37,858 bases of DNA, from assembly GCA_938023075.1 (NCBI GenBank), contig CALHDG010000155.1, forward strand, positions 1 through 37,858, in the 5' to 3' direction. This DNA is from an uncultured Chitinophagales bacterium. Lineage in GTDB: Bacteria; Bacteroidota; Bacteroidia; Chitinophagales; JAHDHT01. A program made the position numbers and the translations under genes. Shown piece after piece: positions 1 through 9,467 of this stretch; position 1 is the stretch's first letter; each line of letters opens with the position of its first letter. The notes below the pieces were generated by a model. It was not told the origin of the DNA, searched no databases, and worked only from the letters and a program-made list of their open reading frames with translations.

Positions 1-176
1 CTGACCGATCTAGCCCCGATTGCAGCGGTTATGCTGCCTGAAGCGCAAGATTTTGAAGCATTGCCGCAGCATTTGAGTGGAAAGCGGGAGGAGTGTTATT
101 AGAAAGCTAAATGGTTCGCTTCAAAAAAAATCAAAAAAAAAAGCGTCAACTACTTTATGGTTTAGATAAACTTGTT
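1..176 (+). repeat. MITE-A copy 1, right part only
   Basis: The structured core runs from TAGCCCCGAT at 11 to AAAGCGGGA at about 90, with inner arms ATGCTGC and GCAGCAT. It is followed by the tail shared by the family: TTCGCTTC plus an A-rich run, GTCAACTACTTTATGG, and the right end TTTAGATAAACTTGTT ending at 176. The left arm seen in the full copies at 10219, 21609 and 33037 is not recognisable in the first 10 bases, so the copy is cut by the window edge or altered. No transposase is nearby. The gene at 260 begins 84 bases beyond its right end. Confidence 0.75.
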
Positions 177-259
177 TACAAAGAGAATATTAAATAAAAA
201 TGACAATTTAAGGAACTGAATTGTCGTTAAAACTATAAATTAGCTCCATATTTATATTT

Positions 260-2896
260 ATGAAAAATAGTCTGTTTTCAATGCTAACATTCTTAGCAAT
301 ATTTACTTATCATAATGTTGTAACTGCACAATATTGTACCCCCATGTATGGTTTCCAAATAGACACATCTGCCAACGAAGTTATTCCTGTTACAGTTGAT
401 GCCGAGAATGGGCCTATGAATAACATAAATACCTTAACTTCAGAATCAGTTGATGGAATATTATCCGCTACTTTTAATATCAACAACAAATTAATGTATT
501 ATATTGCTTCAGGTAATTCCCAATTTTACACAGTCAATTCGGTAAGTGGAGATGCGCTCATCGACGGTTTTTTTAATGTTGAAGGATTGAAAGAATTGGA
601 GTACAATTGTGAAAACGAAGTGATTTATGGCTTTAGAGAAAATAATACTGGAATTGATTTAGTAAGTGTTGATTGGGAAGCAAAACAGATTGACAATATA
701 TTTAGATTTAATGCAACGAATACAGAAATTACTTCATCTGCCATTAATGCAAAAGGCGATTTAATTTTTGTAGTTACAGGCGGCAGTGAGTTACATACTT
801 ATAATATATCTACCGGAACAGTAAATACGGAAAATTTAAACGTAACTATTATTGATATTGAATATGATGTAAACGATAATATTATGTATGCCTACACCGA
901 AAGTGGTGCTTTTGGTAGCATTGAAAATGGAGTTTTTACTCAAATTGGTAATGAAATTCCACCAGAAGGCGAACCCATTTCAACAGCATTTGATCCATTT
1001 ACGAACACATTTTTTATAGCCAATAATACCACTTTGTTTGCCATTGATACACAGACAGGTGATGTAAATTCTGAAGTAACCTTAAGTCAACCACTGTATC
1101 GATTGAATGCAGGTATCCCTTGCCAAATAGTTGCCGATTTTAATCCAGATAATACGTGTATTGACTTACCCGTTCAGTTTATCGATGCTTCTATTGGCGC
1201 TTCACAATGGCAATGGGATTTTGGTGACGGTATAGGTACTTCAACTGAACAAAACCCTTCCTATACCTATAATACTGCCGGTATGTATGATGTTCGCTTA
1301 CAGGTTTCTGGTTGTGAGTTGGGTATAGATGATACTACTATAGTTATAACAATTACAGAACAACCCATTGTTGATTTAGGAGAAGATATAATGGCTTGTG
1401 GAGATTCGTATAGAATTAATCCTGGAACATTTGATCCTTCTTTTGATTTAAGCTGGACTTTTGGCGTTACCGAACCCACTTTTAATGTAACCCGCGATGG
1501 AACTTATTCTTTATTGGTAAGTAATGGGGGCTGTTTCGGTACAGATGAAATTGAGGTGACGCTTTTAGAAACTCCAGAAGTGGACCTTGGAGAAGATCAA
1601 AGTTTTTGTGATGCTGTAGACGTACAATTAGATGCGGATAATTCTGGTTTAGAGGTTGCTTGGAGTACCGGAGAAACCAGCCAGGAAATTACGGTGAACG
1701 ACACCGGCATTTATTGGGTAGATGTTTCAAATGCAGCTTGTACTGCTCGTGATTCAATTTCAATAGAATTGTTTGATGCTTTTGAGTTAAATTTAGGCGA
1801 TGATGTAACGCTTTGTGCAGAAAGTTATCAATTAGATGCAGGCATCAGCGGACCCGGTGTTAGCTATCAATGGAGCAACGGACCTTCTACCCAAACTATA
1901 ACCGTAACCAATAGTGGAACTTACTCAGTTGAAGTGTCTAGTGGTAATTGCAGCACAACAGATGAAATAGAAGTAAACTTTAGTAATAATATTATGGTAT
2001 CATTGGGAGAAGATATTGAAGCATGCGAAGGAGATACTTTTGAGTTAGATGCGGGTGAAAATGGAGACAGTTATTTATGGAATGATGGTTCAACTAATCA
2101 AACTTTAGCAGTAAGTGGTTCAGGTGAATATAGTGTTGAAATTGTAAGTGGGGAATGCCGCTCTTTAGCATCTATACAAGTAATTTTTAATGAAGTACCT
2201 ACTGTGGTTTTACCTGCTGATATAACTGCTTGTTCTGATACAACCGTTGTTCTATCCGCCCCTACTAATAACAACTATACTTATGAATGGAGTAGCGGAG
2301 AAACCAGCCAAACCATTATTGCCAATACAACCGGCAATTATAGCCTAACGGTAAGTAACGGGGGATGCGAAGCTACTGATGATATAAGGGTCACTATCAA
2401 CCCTGTACCAGAAGTCAATTTGGGAGAAGATCAAGCTATTTGCTTGGTAGAAAACGATGTTGCCGTTTTAAGTGCAGGCGAAAATTTTGTACAATATACT
2501 TGGAGTACCGGTGAAGAAAGTCCAGCCATTCAAGTAATAACACCGGGCAATTATGCGCTTACTGTGGTTGACGATAAAGGTTGTACAAACAGCGACGACA
2601 TTGTAATAATAGAACAATGTGCGGCTCAAGTATATGTGCCTAGTGCTTTTTCACCAAATGGCGATGCCCAAAATGACCTGTTTAAACCCACCGTTAAGTT
2701 TGTTGAAAGCTATGCATTTAAGGTATTTAACCGTTTTGGACAAACGGTTTTCAGCACCACCGATCAAAATGCAGCTTGGGATGGGGTATTTCAAAATATG
2801 AAGCAACCGATAGGTGTATTTTCGTGGATAGTGGAATACACTACAGAAGGCGGAGAAACACAGAAAAAAAAGGGTAACGTTACGCTAATTCGTTAA
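260..2896 (+). CDS. Secreted PKD/Ig-like repeat protein with type B T9SS sorting domain
   Basis: An 878-residue exported protein. Residues 1-23 form a signal peptide ending in VVTAQ. Residues about 27-290 look like a beta-propeller or WD-like region (recurring YNISTG, FDPFTNTFF, IDTQTGDV turns). Residues about 293-366 are a PKD domain with the WDFGDG core. Six tandem Ig-like repeats of about 70 residues follow from residue 370 to 785, each opening with a VDLGEDxxxC-like segment and ending in GxYxVxVSNGGC. The last ~88 residues (VPSAFSPNGDAQND, FNRFGQTVF, WDGVF) are the gliding-motility-associated C-terminal domain that sends proteins through type IX secretion as type B substrates. The ATG at 260 is the only start that keeps the signal peptide. 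No clear promoter element is seen. The role is likely surface adhesion or matrix; no catalytic motif is visible. Confidence 0.93.
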   Translation: MKNSLFSMLTFLAIFTYHNVVTAQYCTPMYGFQIDTSANEVIPVTVDAENGPMNNINTLTSESVDGILSATFNINNKLMYYIASGNSQFYTVNSVSGDALIDGFFNVEGLKELEYNCENEVIYGFRENNTGIDLVSVDWEAKQIDNIFRFNATNTEITSSAINAKGDLIFVVTGGSELHTYNISTGTVNTENLNVTIIDIEYDVNDNIMYAYTESGAFGSIENGVFTQIGNEIPPEGEPISTAFDPFTNTFFIANNTTLFAIDTQTGDVNSEVTLSQPLYRLNAGIPCQIVADFNPDNTCIDLPVQFIDASIGASQWQWDFGDGIGTSTEQNPSYTYNTAGMYDVRLQVSGCELGIDDTTIVITITEQPIVDLGEDIMACGDSYRINPGTFDPSFDLSWTFGVTEPTFNVTRDGTYSLLVSNGGCFGTDEIEVTLLETPEVDLGEDQSFCDAVDVQLDADNSGLEVAWSTGETSQEITVNDTGIYWVDVSNAACTARDSISIELFDAFELNLGDDVTLCAESYQLDAGISGPGVSYQWSNGPSTQTITVTNSGTYSVEVSSGNCSTTDEIEVNFSNNIMVSLGEDIEACEGDTFELDAGENGDSYLWNDGSTNQTLAVSGSGEYSVEIVSGECRSLASIQVIFNEVPTVVLPADITACSDTTVVLSAPTNNNYTYEWSSGETSQTIIANTTGNYSLTVSNGGCEATDDIRVTINPVPEVNLGEDQAICLVENDVAVLSAGENFVQYTWSTGEESPAIQVITPGNYALTVVDDKGCTNSDDIVIIEQCAAQVYVPSAFSPNGDAQNDLFKPTVKFVESYAFKVFNRFGQTVFSTTDQNAAWDGVFQNMKQPIGVFSWIVEYTTEGGETQKKKGNVTLIR

Positions 2897-3349
2897 AGTG
2901 TTTACATATTAATTGTATGATAAAAAATTCGTCAATCAAAATTGAGTGTTCGGTGTTCGATACTCGATATTTTTTGGATGACCCGTCTACCCGACTAAGT
3001 CCGCACACCCGCGTCATACTGAGATTTATGGAGCGAAGTGGAATAAATGCTCAGTATCCCCCAATTACTTCGACCATAGTTAGCATAACCAGTACTCTTT
3101 TTCAATCCGACAGATTTTGAGCAAGCTACTTCACTTCATTCAACATCTTCACTTAGCTAGAATTGCAGTTCCAAAACTTCGGAAAAAAGCGAAACTTAAG
3201 TTATAATGAAGGTACTACATTTCGCTTCAAAAAAATAATGCAATAGTGTCAACTAGTTTAATGTTTAGATAAATCTGTAAAATTTATCGTTTCTATATTG
3301 GAAAACGTTAACTTAGTAGTTAGCTTAACTAATGTAAATTCTAATTAAA
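2897..3349. other. Gene-free stretch with degenerate repeats
   Basis: This interval has no credible gene. At 3016-3057 an imperfect hairpin (ATACTGAG-ATTTAT with ATAAAT-GCTCAGTAT, one bulge) around GGAGCGAAGTGG resembles a degraded copy of the GTCATACTGAG-type palindromes common in this phylum. Short low-complexity pieces surround it. The part from about 3178 is a remnant of the MITE-A family, listed separately. Confidence 0.5.
3178..3279 (+). repeat. MITE-A remnant, right third
   Basis: CGGAAAAAAGCG near 3180 aligns with the core's right arm CGGAAAGCGGG. It is followed in order by TTTCGCTTCAAAAAAA, AGTGTCAACTAGTTT and TTTAGATAAATCTGT, the tail seen in the complete copies. The left arm and left half of the core are missing, so this is a decayed copy. 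It lies 70 bases before the gene at 3350. Confidence 0.55.
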
Positions 3350-4321
3350 GTGTTTCAAAATTTTTTAAAATGGTTGTTAGGTGGAGGAAGAATAGAAGAA
3401 ATTAACCTCGCTCGTAAATCAAGTGACGTTGATTTTTATTTAATGCCTGGGCAATACATCAACTTAAATGAAGAAACACTCTTTAACTGGAAGGATATTG
3501 CACGAAAATATGGCATGCATCATACCGTTTTGCAAAGTTTTAATAAGATAGTTATCCAAACTCGTTTTTGGGGTAAATTAATTGAACACTATACCCAATT
3601 CGTGAACTTAGAAATAGGAGTATCAATCTATATTCCATCAGCCGGGGAAATAGTATATAATGAATTTTTGAGTAGCCATGATGATGAAATTGATGCCATT
3701 CAATACTTTAATAATTGGTTGAGTAGAGAAGAATCAATTATGTTAGAAACGGCTGTTAAAAGGGCAAGCGGAACCCTTGGAAAACATTATGGCACAGAAT
3801 CTCTCATTTTTTTAAGCCCAAATCATCATTTAATTGGTGCCTCTGAAAAAAGAGTAGAGTGGGTAAACAATGAATTACAATACAAAGTAAATTGGGGTGC
3901 CGATTTATGGAAATGCAATATTTATGCCCATGATGTTGTATTTGATGCCGGCTTTCAACCCGATGTACAATCTAATCAACATTATATAACAGCAGGCGAG
4001 CTTCAATTATCTGATAAATTTGAAGAACTTTCTGTTGAAATGGTACAGCCAGGTAATTTGGTTCAGTTATATAGTGGCAATCAATCTAACGATTCGCATA
4101 ATTTAATTTTAGCATCTTTTATAACAAAAACATATATAGAAGACAATTTAGAAACATGGCGATTTATTGGTTTAGGAGCTGAGGCTGACCGAGCAGCCGC
4201 TTCTGAAAGGGTATTTGATATGAAAATTGAACTACAAGAAAACAAATATTATGTGATTGATGGCAAGCGTGAATTAATCCGATTTTTTAAACCTAAATGG
4301 TTGCGTGATGAGATTGTTTAG
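3350..4321 (+). CDS. Putative LysM-like plus NlpC/CHAP-like cysteine amidase protein
   Basis: A 323-residue protein with a GTG start; the only in-frame ATG nearby is residue 32, and the upstream ATG at 3332 hits a stop at once. Residues about 47-97 (WKDIARKYGMHHTVLQSFN ... GVSIYIPS) have the spacing and end motif of a LysM module. Residues about 125-290 look like a papain-fold amidase: WKCNIYAHDVVFDAGF puts Cys189 at the start of a helix, and NDSHNLILASF places His250 at the start of a strand, as in NlpC/P60 and CHAP enzymes. No signal peptide is evident. The family assignment is inferred from motif pattern, not from a confident match. The 3' end overlaps the next gene by 17 bases, so the two are probably co-transcribed and may act together. 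Confidence 0.7.
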   Translation: MFQNFLKWLLGGGRIEEINLARKSSDVDFYLMPGQYINLNEETLFNWKDIARKYGMHHTVLQSFNKIVIQTRFWGKLIEHYTQFVNLEIGVSIYIPSAGEIVYNEFLSSHDDEIDAIQYFNNWLSREESIMLETAVKRASGTLGKHYGTESLIFLSPNHHLIGASEKRVEWVNNELQYKVNWGADLWKCNIYAHDVVFDAGFQPDVQSNQHYITAGELQLSDKFEELSVEMVQPGNLVQLYSGNQSNDSHNLILASFITKTYIEDNLETWRFIGLGAEADRAAASERVFDMKIELQENKYYVIDGKRELIRFFKPKWLRDEIV

Positions 4322-4925
4322 TAAAGATGAATTAGTAAGGATGAATTTTGAATGGCTTAAGATGTTATACCCTATGTTTATTTTAGGCTTGTTTACAACT
4401 TGTTTGCCAAATACCGAAAGCCACGATAATGCGGTTGAACAATTTGAAACTGAGCCTAAAGAAGTTAGTTTAGTTGACTCGATGAAAATAATGCATTTTA
4501 AAAGCAATCTCAAGGAAACTTTTACTATCAAACCAGATACTGTAGTTGATTCAAAATTGAACAATACTAATTTCTCTTTTTTTGAAGGATTTACAGCAAG
4601 TGACAAACGTTCATCAAATTCCTTAACGTTTCAATTCTTTGAGTACAATTCAATCTTGAAATGCGAAAAGGCATACCAACAATTTTTAGATAGCTTAGGA
4701 GATCTGCAAAAAATTAAGCCTGGCAAAAACATGAAATATCTTAAAAGCCCTCCTATCTTTATGATTCAAAATAAAACCAGTTTAATCGTTTTAAAATATA
4801 GTTGTGAAAACAATTTTGATAATCAGCAACTCAACGAACTCCAATTAAATTTACAACAATCTTTTTCTAATCAACAAAGTGAAGTATTAGATATAGAGTG
4901 TGGAGGTCCTGTCAACTGGTTGTAA
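4305..4925 (+). CDS. Hypothetical exported protein
   Basis: A 206-residue protein that I do not recognise. The ATG at 4305 overlaps the upstream gene by 17 bases. An ATG at 4341 would avoid the overlap and leave a cleaner export signal (MNFEWLKMLYPMFILGLFTTC), so the true start may be there. The hydrophobic stretch ends in TTC, which is only a weak lipobox, so lipoprotein status is uncertain. The rest is a mixed alpha/beta sequence rich in Lys, Asn and Ser, with C-terminal cysteines (SCENN, IECGGP). Coupling to the putative amidase gene suggests a shared role, but nothing in the sequence shows what it is. Confidence 0.65.
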   Translation: MMRLFSKDELVRMNFEWLKMLYPMFILGLFTTCLPNTESHDNAVEQFETEPKEVSLVDSMKIMHFKSNLKETFTIKPDTVVDSKLNNTNFSFFEGFTASDKRSSNSLTFQFFEYNSILKCEKAYQQFLDSLGDLQKIKPGKNMKYLKSPPIFMIQNKTSLIVLKYSCENNFDNQQLNELQLNLQQSFSNQQSEVLDIECGGPVNWL

Positions 4926-4984
4926 TTCTTATACAAATAAATTGACGATATTTTTATTAATTTAGTATGAGAGCGAGTTCTATA

Positions 4985-5686
4985 TCATTTAGGATTGGTA
5001 GCCCAAACGCTCACCTCAGGAATAAAGCCTCTGTCATCCATTTCTAAAGTAGCTTTTATAGTGTGGGCAATTTCTTCCGGTCTAAGTTTGCTTGCTTCGG
5101 CTTCACGTTCTACTCGTTCGGTATTATTAAAGGCAGTAGTTACTTCGCTAGGGTTAACCAATATTACCCTAATGTTGTGTGGACGTAATTCTGCCCGCCA
5201 ACATTCGCTTAAACCGCGTAAAGCAAATTTACTGGAGGCATAAACAGAACCTCGTGCAAAACCTCGTAAGGCGGCGGTAGAAGCTACATTTATGATATGT
5301 CCTTTATTTTGTTGCTTGAAATGCTTTACTATTTCTTGAGTAAGCAAGGTAAGACCAAATACATTAGTGGCGTATATTTTTTCAAAATGCTCAATTTTAA
5401 CTTCCTCTAAGGTTGGAAATTCTCCGATACCGGCATTGTTCACCAACACATCTATGCCTTGCAAGGCATCTGTCACTTTTTTGCAATTGCTTGCTAGGTT
5501 GCTATAATCACTCACATCAAAATGAACAGCAATAGCTCCAATACCGGCAGCAATCTTTTCTAACTTGTTTGCATCTCTACCGGTAATAACTACGGTTGCA
5601 CCCGCCTCAACTAATAAGGCAGCAGTGGCTCTGCCAATACCGGAACTTCCTCCGGTTACTAAAATTTTAGCTCCATCTAATTTCAT
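4985..5686 (-). CDS. SDR family NAD(P)-dependent oxidoreductase
   Basis: A classical short-chain dehydrogenase of 233 residues, slightly short for the family (about 250). The Rossmann nucleotide-binding motif TGGSSGIG is at residues 11-18, NNAG at 83-86, and the catalytic Ser136 (INVAS), Tyr149 and Lys153 (YASSK) are all present. Arg37 after the second strand suggests NADP preference. A proline-containing PSEVTT segment follows, as in many SDRs. It is cytosolic and the substrate cannot be told from sequence. The ATG at 5686 directly precedes the first strand. A near-consensus -7 element, TACTATTG (one mismatch to TAnnTTTG), lies a few bases upstream on the minus strand. The gene is cut off from the preceding gene by the terminator at 5718. 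Confidence 0.92.
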   Translation of the reverse strand: MKLDGAKILVTGGSSGIGRATAALLVEAGATVVITGRDANKLEKIAAGIGAIAVHFDVSDYSNLASNCKKVTDALQGIDVLVNNAGIGEFPTLEEVKIEHFEKIYATNVFGLTLLTQEIVKHFKQQNKGHIINVASTAALRGFARGSVYASSKFALRGLSECWRAELRPHNIRVILVNPSEVTTAFNNTERVEREAEASKLRPEEIAHTIKATLEMDDRGFIPEVSVWATNPK

Positions 5687-5717
5687 AGGACAATAGTACT
5701 CATTTTGTGTTATAAAA

Positions 5718-5750
5718 AAAAGCGACTACTCTTTAAAAGTAACCGCTTTT
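5718..5750 (-). terminator. Rho-independent terminator of the 1089-residue protein gene
   Basis: AAAAGCG at 5718 and CGCTTTT at 5744 pair, with inner TACT/AGTA pairing, and the minus-strand reading ends in a run of eight U. It lies 30 bases past the stop codon at 5780 and before the SDR start at 5686, so it separates the two minus-strand genes. Confidence 0.85.
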
Positions 5751-5779
5751 TAAATTTATTTTAAGACCAAGTCAAATTA

Positions 5780-8700
5780 CTATTCTTTTAAAAATTTCTT
5801 GGTGTGTACTTTACTTTCAACTACAGAAGTAACAAAGTATAAACCGTTTGGCAAATCGGTCAATTGAGCAGTATACTTCATTCCATCAAAGTTTAAGCTG
5901 TTTTCATTAAACAATAACTTACCACTAACATTGTAAATTTCAATAGATGACATGGTAGCATTGTTAGTTAATGAAATATCAACAAAGCTGCTTGCCGGAT
6001 TAGGATAAATGTTGATTAAGCTATTGTCTGTTATTACTAATGAACCATTTCTTTGACCTCCACAATTGTTACCAAACTCAACAATAGGGCTCATTTCAGA
6101 TGCTCTGGCATTTGCACAAGTTACTTTTAAACCAAACTCGTACATAGAACATTCATCTAAACCAAAAAGAACTACAAATGGTACCACTGTATTATAAGTT
6201 TTCCATTCCGCTGCATCATCAGTTTTGTAATATAAAGTATACATAGAACCTGAAACAACATCCCAACTTAAAATAGCTGAATTATCTGTTACGTTTAATG
6301 GTACTAATTGAGGACTAATATCAGCACAAGTAACACAACCTGCTGTTGTGAAACGTTGATTCAATGAAGTGATTACATTATTACCACACGGATAATTTAA
6401 GCGTACCTCATATTCTTTACAAGTACCTAAGTTTGGAATAATAACATATCCGTTTCTTTGTGAAACAGAAATCCATCGATTTGAGTCAACAGCTTTGTAC
6501 TGTAAACTCGCATTGGTTTGCGGACTCCATTGTATAGTAGCCGAATTGTTAAAAACAGAATTTACAATAGGAGCTTCTGCCAACATACCACCATTACAAA
6601 TAGAAGGTGCTACAATACTTTGTTGAACAACCTCACAATTATCTATATCATCTTGAGAAATTTCTAAACGAACATCTTCAGCACAGTCGCAACCGGTAGC
6701 TGTATATTCACCTGGTAGAGTAACGGCACCGGCAACTACATCACCATCTGCATTTCGAATAGATGGGGATCCAGAACAAAACGAAAAGCCTTCTATGTTA
6801 CAAACTAATGAATCGCCTGGTAAAATTAAATTAGTATCAGTAACAAGTGTGGCTCTAGGGAAAAGCACTCCACTTATGCAAGTTAAATTATCTGGTACAA
6901 ATTCAATTGAGTATGGACAACAACATGTTCTTGTAATGGTTACAGCATTTGATAATTCTGCACATGTAGAGTTAGAAACCAAATCAACAGCGCTATCGCC
7001 AATTTGAGGTACACTTGCTAAATCACCATCCCAATTTAGATACCAAATTAAACAAGTTCCTTCTGTACCGCCATAAAAATCTAAATTTGGCGCATCTTCA
7101 AAAAGTTCTAAAATTATACCATCACCATCTGTAATAACCCATGCATTATTTTCTCCGTTACCGGCATTAAGTACTTCAAATTGTACAAGGTCTAGAGTTT
7201 CGTCATTTACACAAAGATCAAATGAATCACCACCACCGGCAATTGCAATTTCAGCAGAAGCAGCTGTACAGCAAGTTTCGCGTACAATGGGTATTGAATT
7301 AGAAAGTACGGCACACTCTGAATTATTAACAATGGTTGATGCATTTGCACCAACTGCAGGAGTTTCACTTAAGTCGCCATCCCAATTTAAGTACCAAATT
7401 AAGCAAGTACCCTCACCGGCTCCGTCTAATACAAAAGGTGGAGCATCTGGCATAGCTAAAATATTAGCCTCTTGATCGGTAATTACCCAAGCCGAATTTT
7501 CGCCGCTACCACCGTTAACCGCTACATCAATAGGTTCATTTATCTCATCATCAATACAAATTGAGCTAACACTACCAACTAAATCAATTGTAGCAGCTTC
7601 TGCAGTGCAACAAACTTCTCGTATAATTGAAACAGGATTTGATAGCTTAGCACAAAAAGAATCGTCCACAATAGCAGAAGCATTTTCGCCTACTGCAGGT
7701 GCGTTAGCTAAGTCGCCATCCCAACTTAAATACCAAATTAAGCAAGTACCTTCGCCGGCTCCGTCTAATACAAAAGGTGGCGCAACTGGTAAACCTAAAA
7801 TGTTAGCCTCTTGATCGGTGATTACCCAAGCCGAATTTTCGCCGCTACCACCGCTAACCGTTACATCAATAGGTTCATCTATCTCATCATCAATACAAAT
7901 TGAGGCATCACTACCAACTAAATCAATTGTAGCAGCTTCTGCAGTACAACAAACTTCTCGTTTAACCGAAATAGGATTAGATAGTTGAGCACAAAAAGAA
8001 TCGTCGACAATAGCAGAAGCATTTTCGCCTACTGCCGGTGCGTTAGCTAAGTCGCCATCCCAACTTAAATACCAAATTAAACAAGTACCTTCGCCGGCTC
8101 CGTCTAATACAAAAGGTGGCGCATCTGGTAAACCTAAAATGTTAGCCTCTTGATCGGTAATTACCCAAGCCGAATTTTCGCCGCTACCACCGCTAACCGT
8201 TACATCAATAGGTTCATCTATCTCATCATCAATGCAAATAGTTCTTTCTGTATTCCCACTTGGCATAGCAATTTCTGCAGCTTCTGCGGTACATAGTTTA
8301 CAAGCATCGGTACATACTGCGGTACCGAAACCTATATCATCTCCAATATAAATTCTAGAATAAGTTGGATCATCTGCTGCTGAAGAATCATTACCATAAA
8401 AGATTTTGATTTCATTAATGCAAGATTCAAAAACTACCCGGATACTTTCATCTTCTTCACTAAAAGATGAACTGGTAGTACCAACCGCGCAGTTGCCCGA
8501 AACCTCAACGTTACCGCAATAAGCGCTTACTGAAGGTAGTACTTCAACCCCATCTAAATAACCAACTACACATACTCTTTCTATTTGTTCTGAGCCACCA
8601 TAATATTTACGGTCTAAATCTCTAATAGTAAAAGCAACATAATCGGAAATTAATGATAAGTTGTAGGTAATTTCAAGTTCATCATTAGTTTGTTTTGGAT

Positions 8701-9049
8701 TGATACCAATTGCTAAACCAGTATTATTTTCATAACTGCCATCGTCATCTGGATCAACCATTGGTTGCAAAGGAGCAAATATGCCATCTGGATCAATAAG
8801 ATTAATGTCAAAGGTTTGCTCACCTACTGTGTATGAACCTGATGTACTGTTAAATCTCCAATCAATACCTGGTTGCGAAAAATCTAAAACATTTACATTG
8901 TCGCAAGGATTGAATTGAGGTGTACAAATAGGTTCGGTGTTGTTGGCTTCTTGTGCAAATGCGTTACAACATAGTAGTAAGGCAATAAAAAAACAAAAAG
9001 ATTTGTTCACTAAACTAAATTTAGTGTTGTAGTTAAATTTTTTTCTCAT
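5780..9049 (-). CDS. Large secreted repeat protein, fibronectin III-like, type A T9SS sorting domain
   Basis: A 1089-residue exported protein. Residues 1-33 are a signal peptide ending in NAFAQ. Residues about 35-245 form an N-terminal beta-rich domain with paired cysteines. Residues about 252-710 hold four tandem repeats of about 112 residues, each opening CTAxxAxI, with SGGSGENSAWVITD, a GEGTCLIWYLxWDGDL block, and a closing C. Two fibronectin type III-like domains follow (about 825-905 and 915-990). The last ~75 residues, starting IYPNPASSFVDI and ending in VHTKKFLKE, are a type A C-terminal sorting domain for type IX secretion. It is probably a surface or secreted adhesive or matrix protein; no catalytic site is seen. 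The intragenic repeats are also nearly identical in DNA, listed separately. Confidence 0.92.
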   Translation of the reverse strand: MRKKFNYNTKFSLVNKSFCFFIALLLCCNAFAQEANNTEPICTPQFNPCDNVNVLDFSQPGIDWRFNSTSGSYTVGEQTFDINLIDPDGIFAPLQPMVDPDDDGSYENNTGLAIGINPKQTNDELEITYNLSLISDYVAFTIRDLDRKYYGGSEQIERVCVVGYLDGVEVLPSVSAYCGNVEVSGNCAVGTTSSSFSEEDESIRVVFESCINEIKIFYGNDSSAADDPTYSRIYIGDDIGFGTAVCTDACKLCTAEAAEIAMPSGNTERTICIDDEIDEPIDVTVSGGSGENSAWVITDQEANILGLPDAPPFVLDGAGEGTCLIWYLSWDGDLANAPAVGENASAIVDDSFCAQLSNPISVKREVCCTAEAATIDLVGSDASICIDDEIDEPIDVTVSGGSGENSAWVITDQEANILGLPVAPPFVLDGAGEGTCLIWYLSWDGDLANAPAVGENASAIVDDSFCAKLSNPVSIIREVCCTAEAATIDLVGSVSSICIDDEINEPIDVAVNGGSGENSAWVITDQEANILAMPDAPPFVLDGAGEGTCLIWYLNWDGDLSETPAVGANASTIVNNSECAVLSNSIPIVRETCCTAASAEIAIAGGGDSFDLCVNDETLDLVQFEVLNAGNGENNAWVITDGDGIILELFEDAPNLDFYGGTEGTCLIWYLNWDGDLASVPQIGDSAVDLVSNSTCAELSNAVTITRTCCCPYSIEFVPDNLTCISGVLFPRATLVTDTNLILPGDSLVCNIEGFSFCSGSPSIRNADGDVVAGAVTLPGEYTATGCDCAEDVRLEISQDDIDNCEVVQQSIVAPSICNGGMLAEAPIVNSVFNNSATIQWSPQTNASLQYKAVDSNRWISVSQRNGYVIIPNLGTCKEYEVRLNYPCGNNVITSLNQRFTTAGCVTCADISPQLVPLNVTDNSAILSWDVVSGSMYTLYYKTDDAAEWKTYNTVVPFVVLFGLDECSMYEFGLKVTCANARASEMSPIVEFGNNCGGQRNGSLVITDNSLINIYPNPASSFVDISLTNNATMSSIEIYNVSGKLLFNENSLNFDGMKYTAQLTDLPNGLYFVTSVVESKVHTKKFLKE
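6950..8300 (-). repeat. Four in-frame tandem repeats of about 335-345 bp
   Basis: Inside the 1089-residue protein gene, units start near 8300, 7945, 7612 and 7270 on the minus strand. Units 1 and 2 (about 7605-8220) are almost identical over long stretches in both DNA and protein. Unit 3 carries scattered changes, and unit 4 is clearly divergent. The gradient suggests that the two first units were duplicated or homogenised most recently. Confidence 0.85.
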
Positions 9050-9467
9050 AAGATTTAAAAAATTAGTGATTAAATTGTGATTAAATTGGATTAAAATTAT
9101 TTAATGAAGATGTAACTTAGTAAGTCCTTATGAATAATACTGCTAATTTTAGGAGATTGAATTAGTATAGTATAATTGCTAAATTACCGATCTAATCTTT
9201 TGCAAATAACAGTGAACTTCTTGAAATAAAAAAATTTTTTTGGATTTAACTTTGTATTTTCATCAATAAAATTTTCAACCATGTGTACAAATCGATATGT
9301 TAATTTTTTATGCATTAGTATTTATCATTTAACAAGTCGAATATATTATATATTTACATAATTAGATTAAGTAAAAATGTAAAAAACGCAAAAGCTTTTA
9401 TCAACGTACTAGTAAAACCTTGCTTTTTAATTGTTAATGTTATTAACCTACTCTATAACATAAATAA
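9050..9467. other. Gene-free stretch with an orphan promoter-like site
   Basis: No convincing gene is present. A perfect TAnnTTTG match, TAACTTTG, lies at 9247-9254 on the plus strand. It is followed at 9281 by an ATG opening only a 26-codon frame of low complexity, which I do not believe is a gene. The DNA is very A/T-rich. It borders the cluster of mobile elements starting at 9468. Confidence 0.4.

Noticed and set aside
6950-8300. Regularly spaced repeats that might suggest a repeat array such as CRISPR
   Set aside because: The units are about 340 bp, in frame, and encode repeated protein domains; there are no short repeats with unique spacers.
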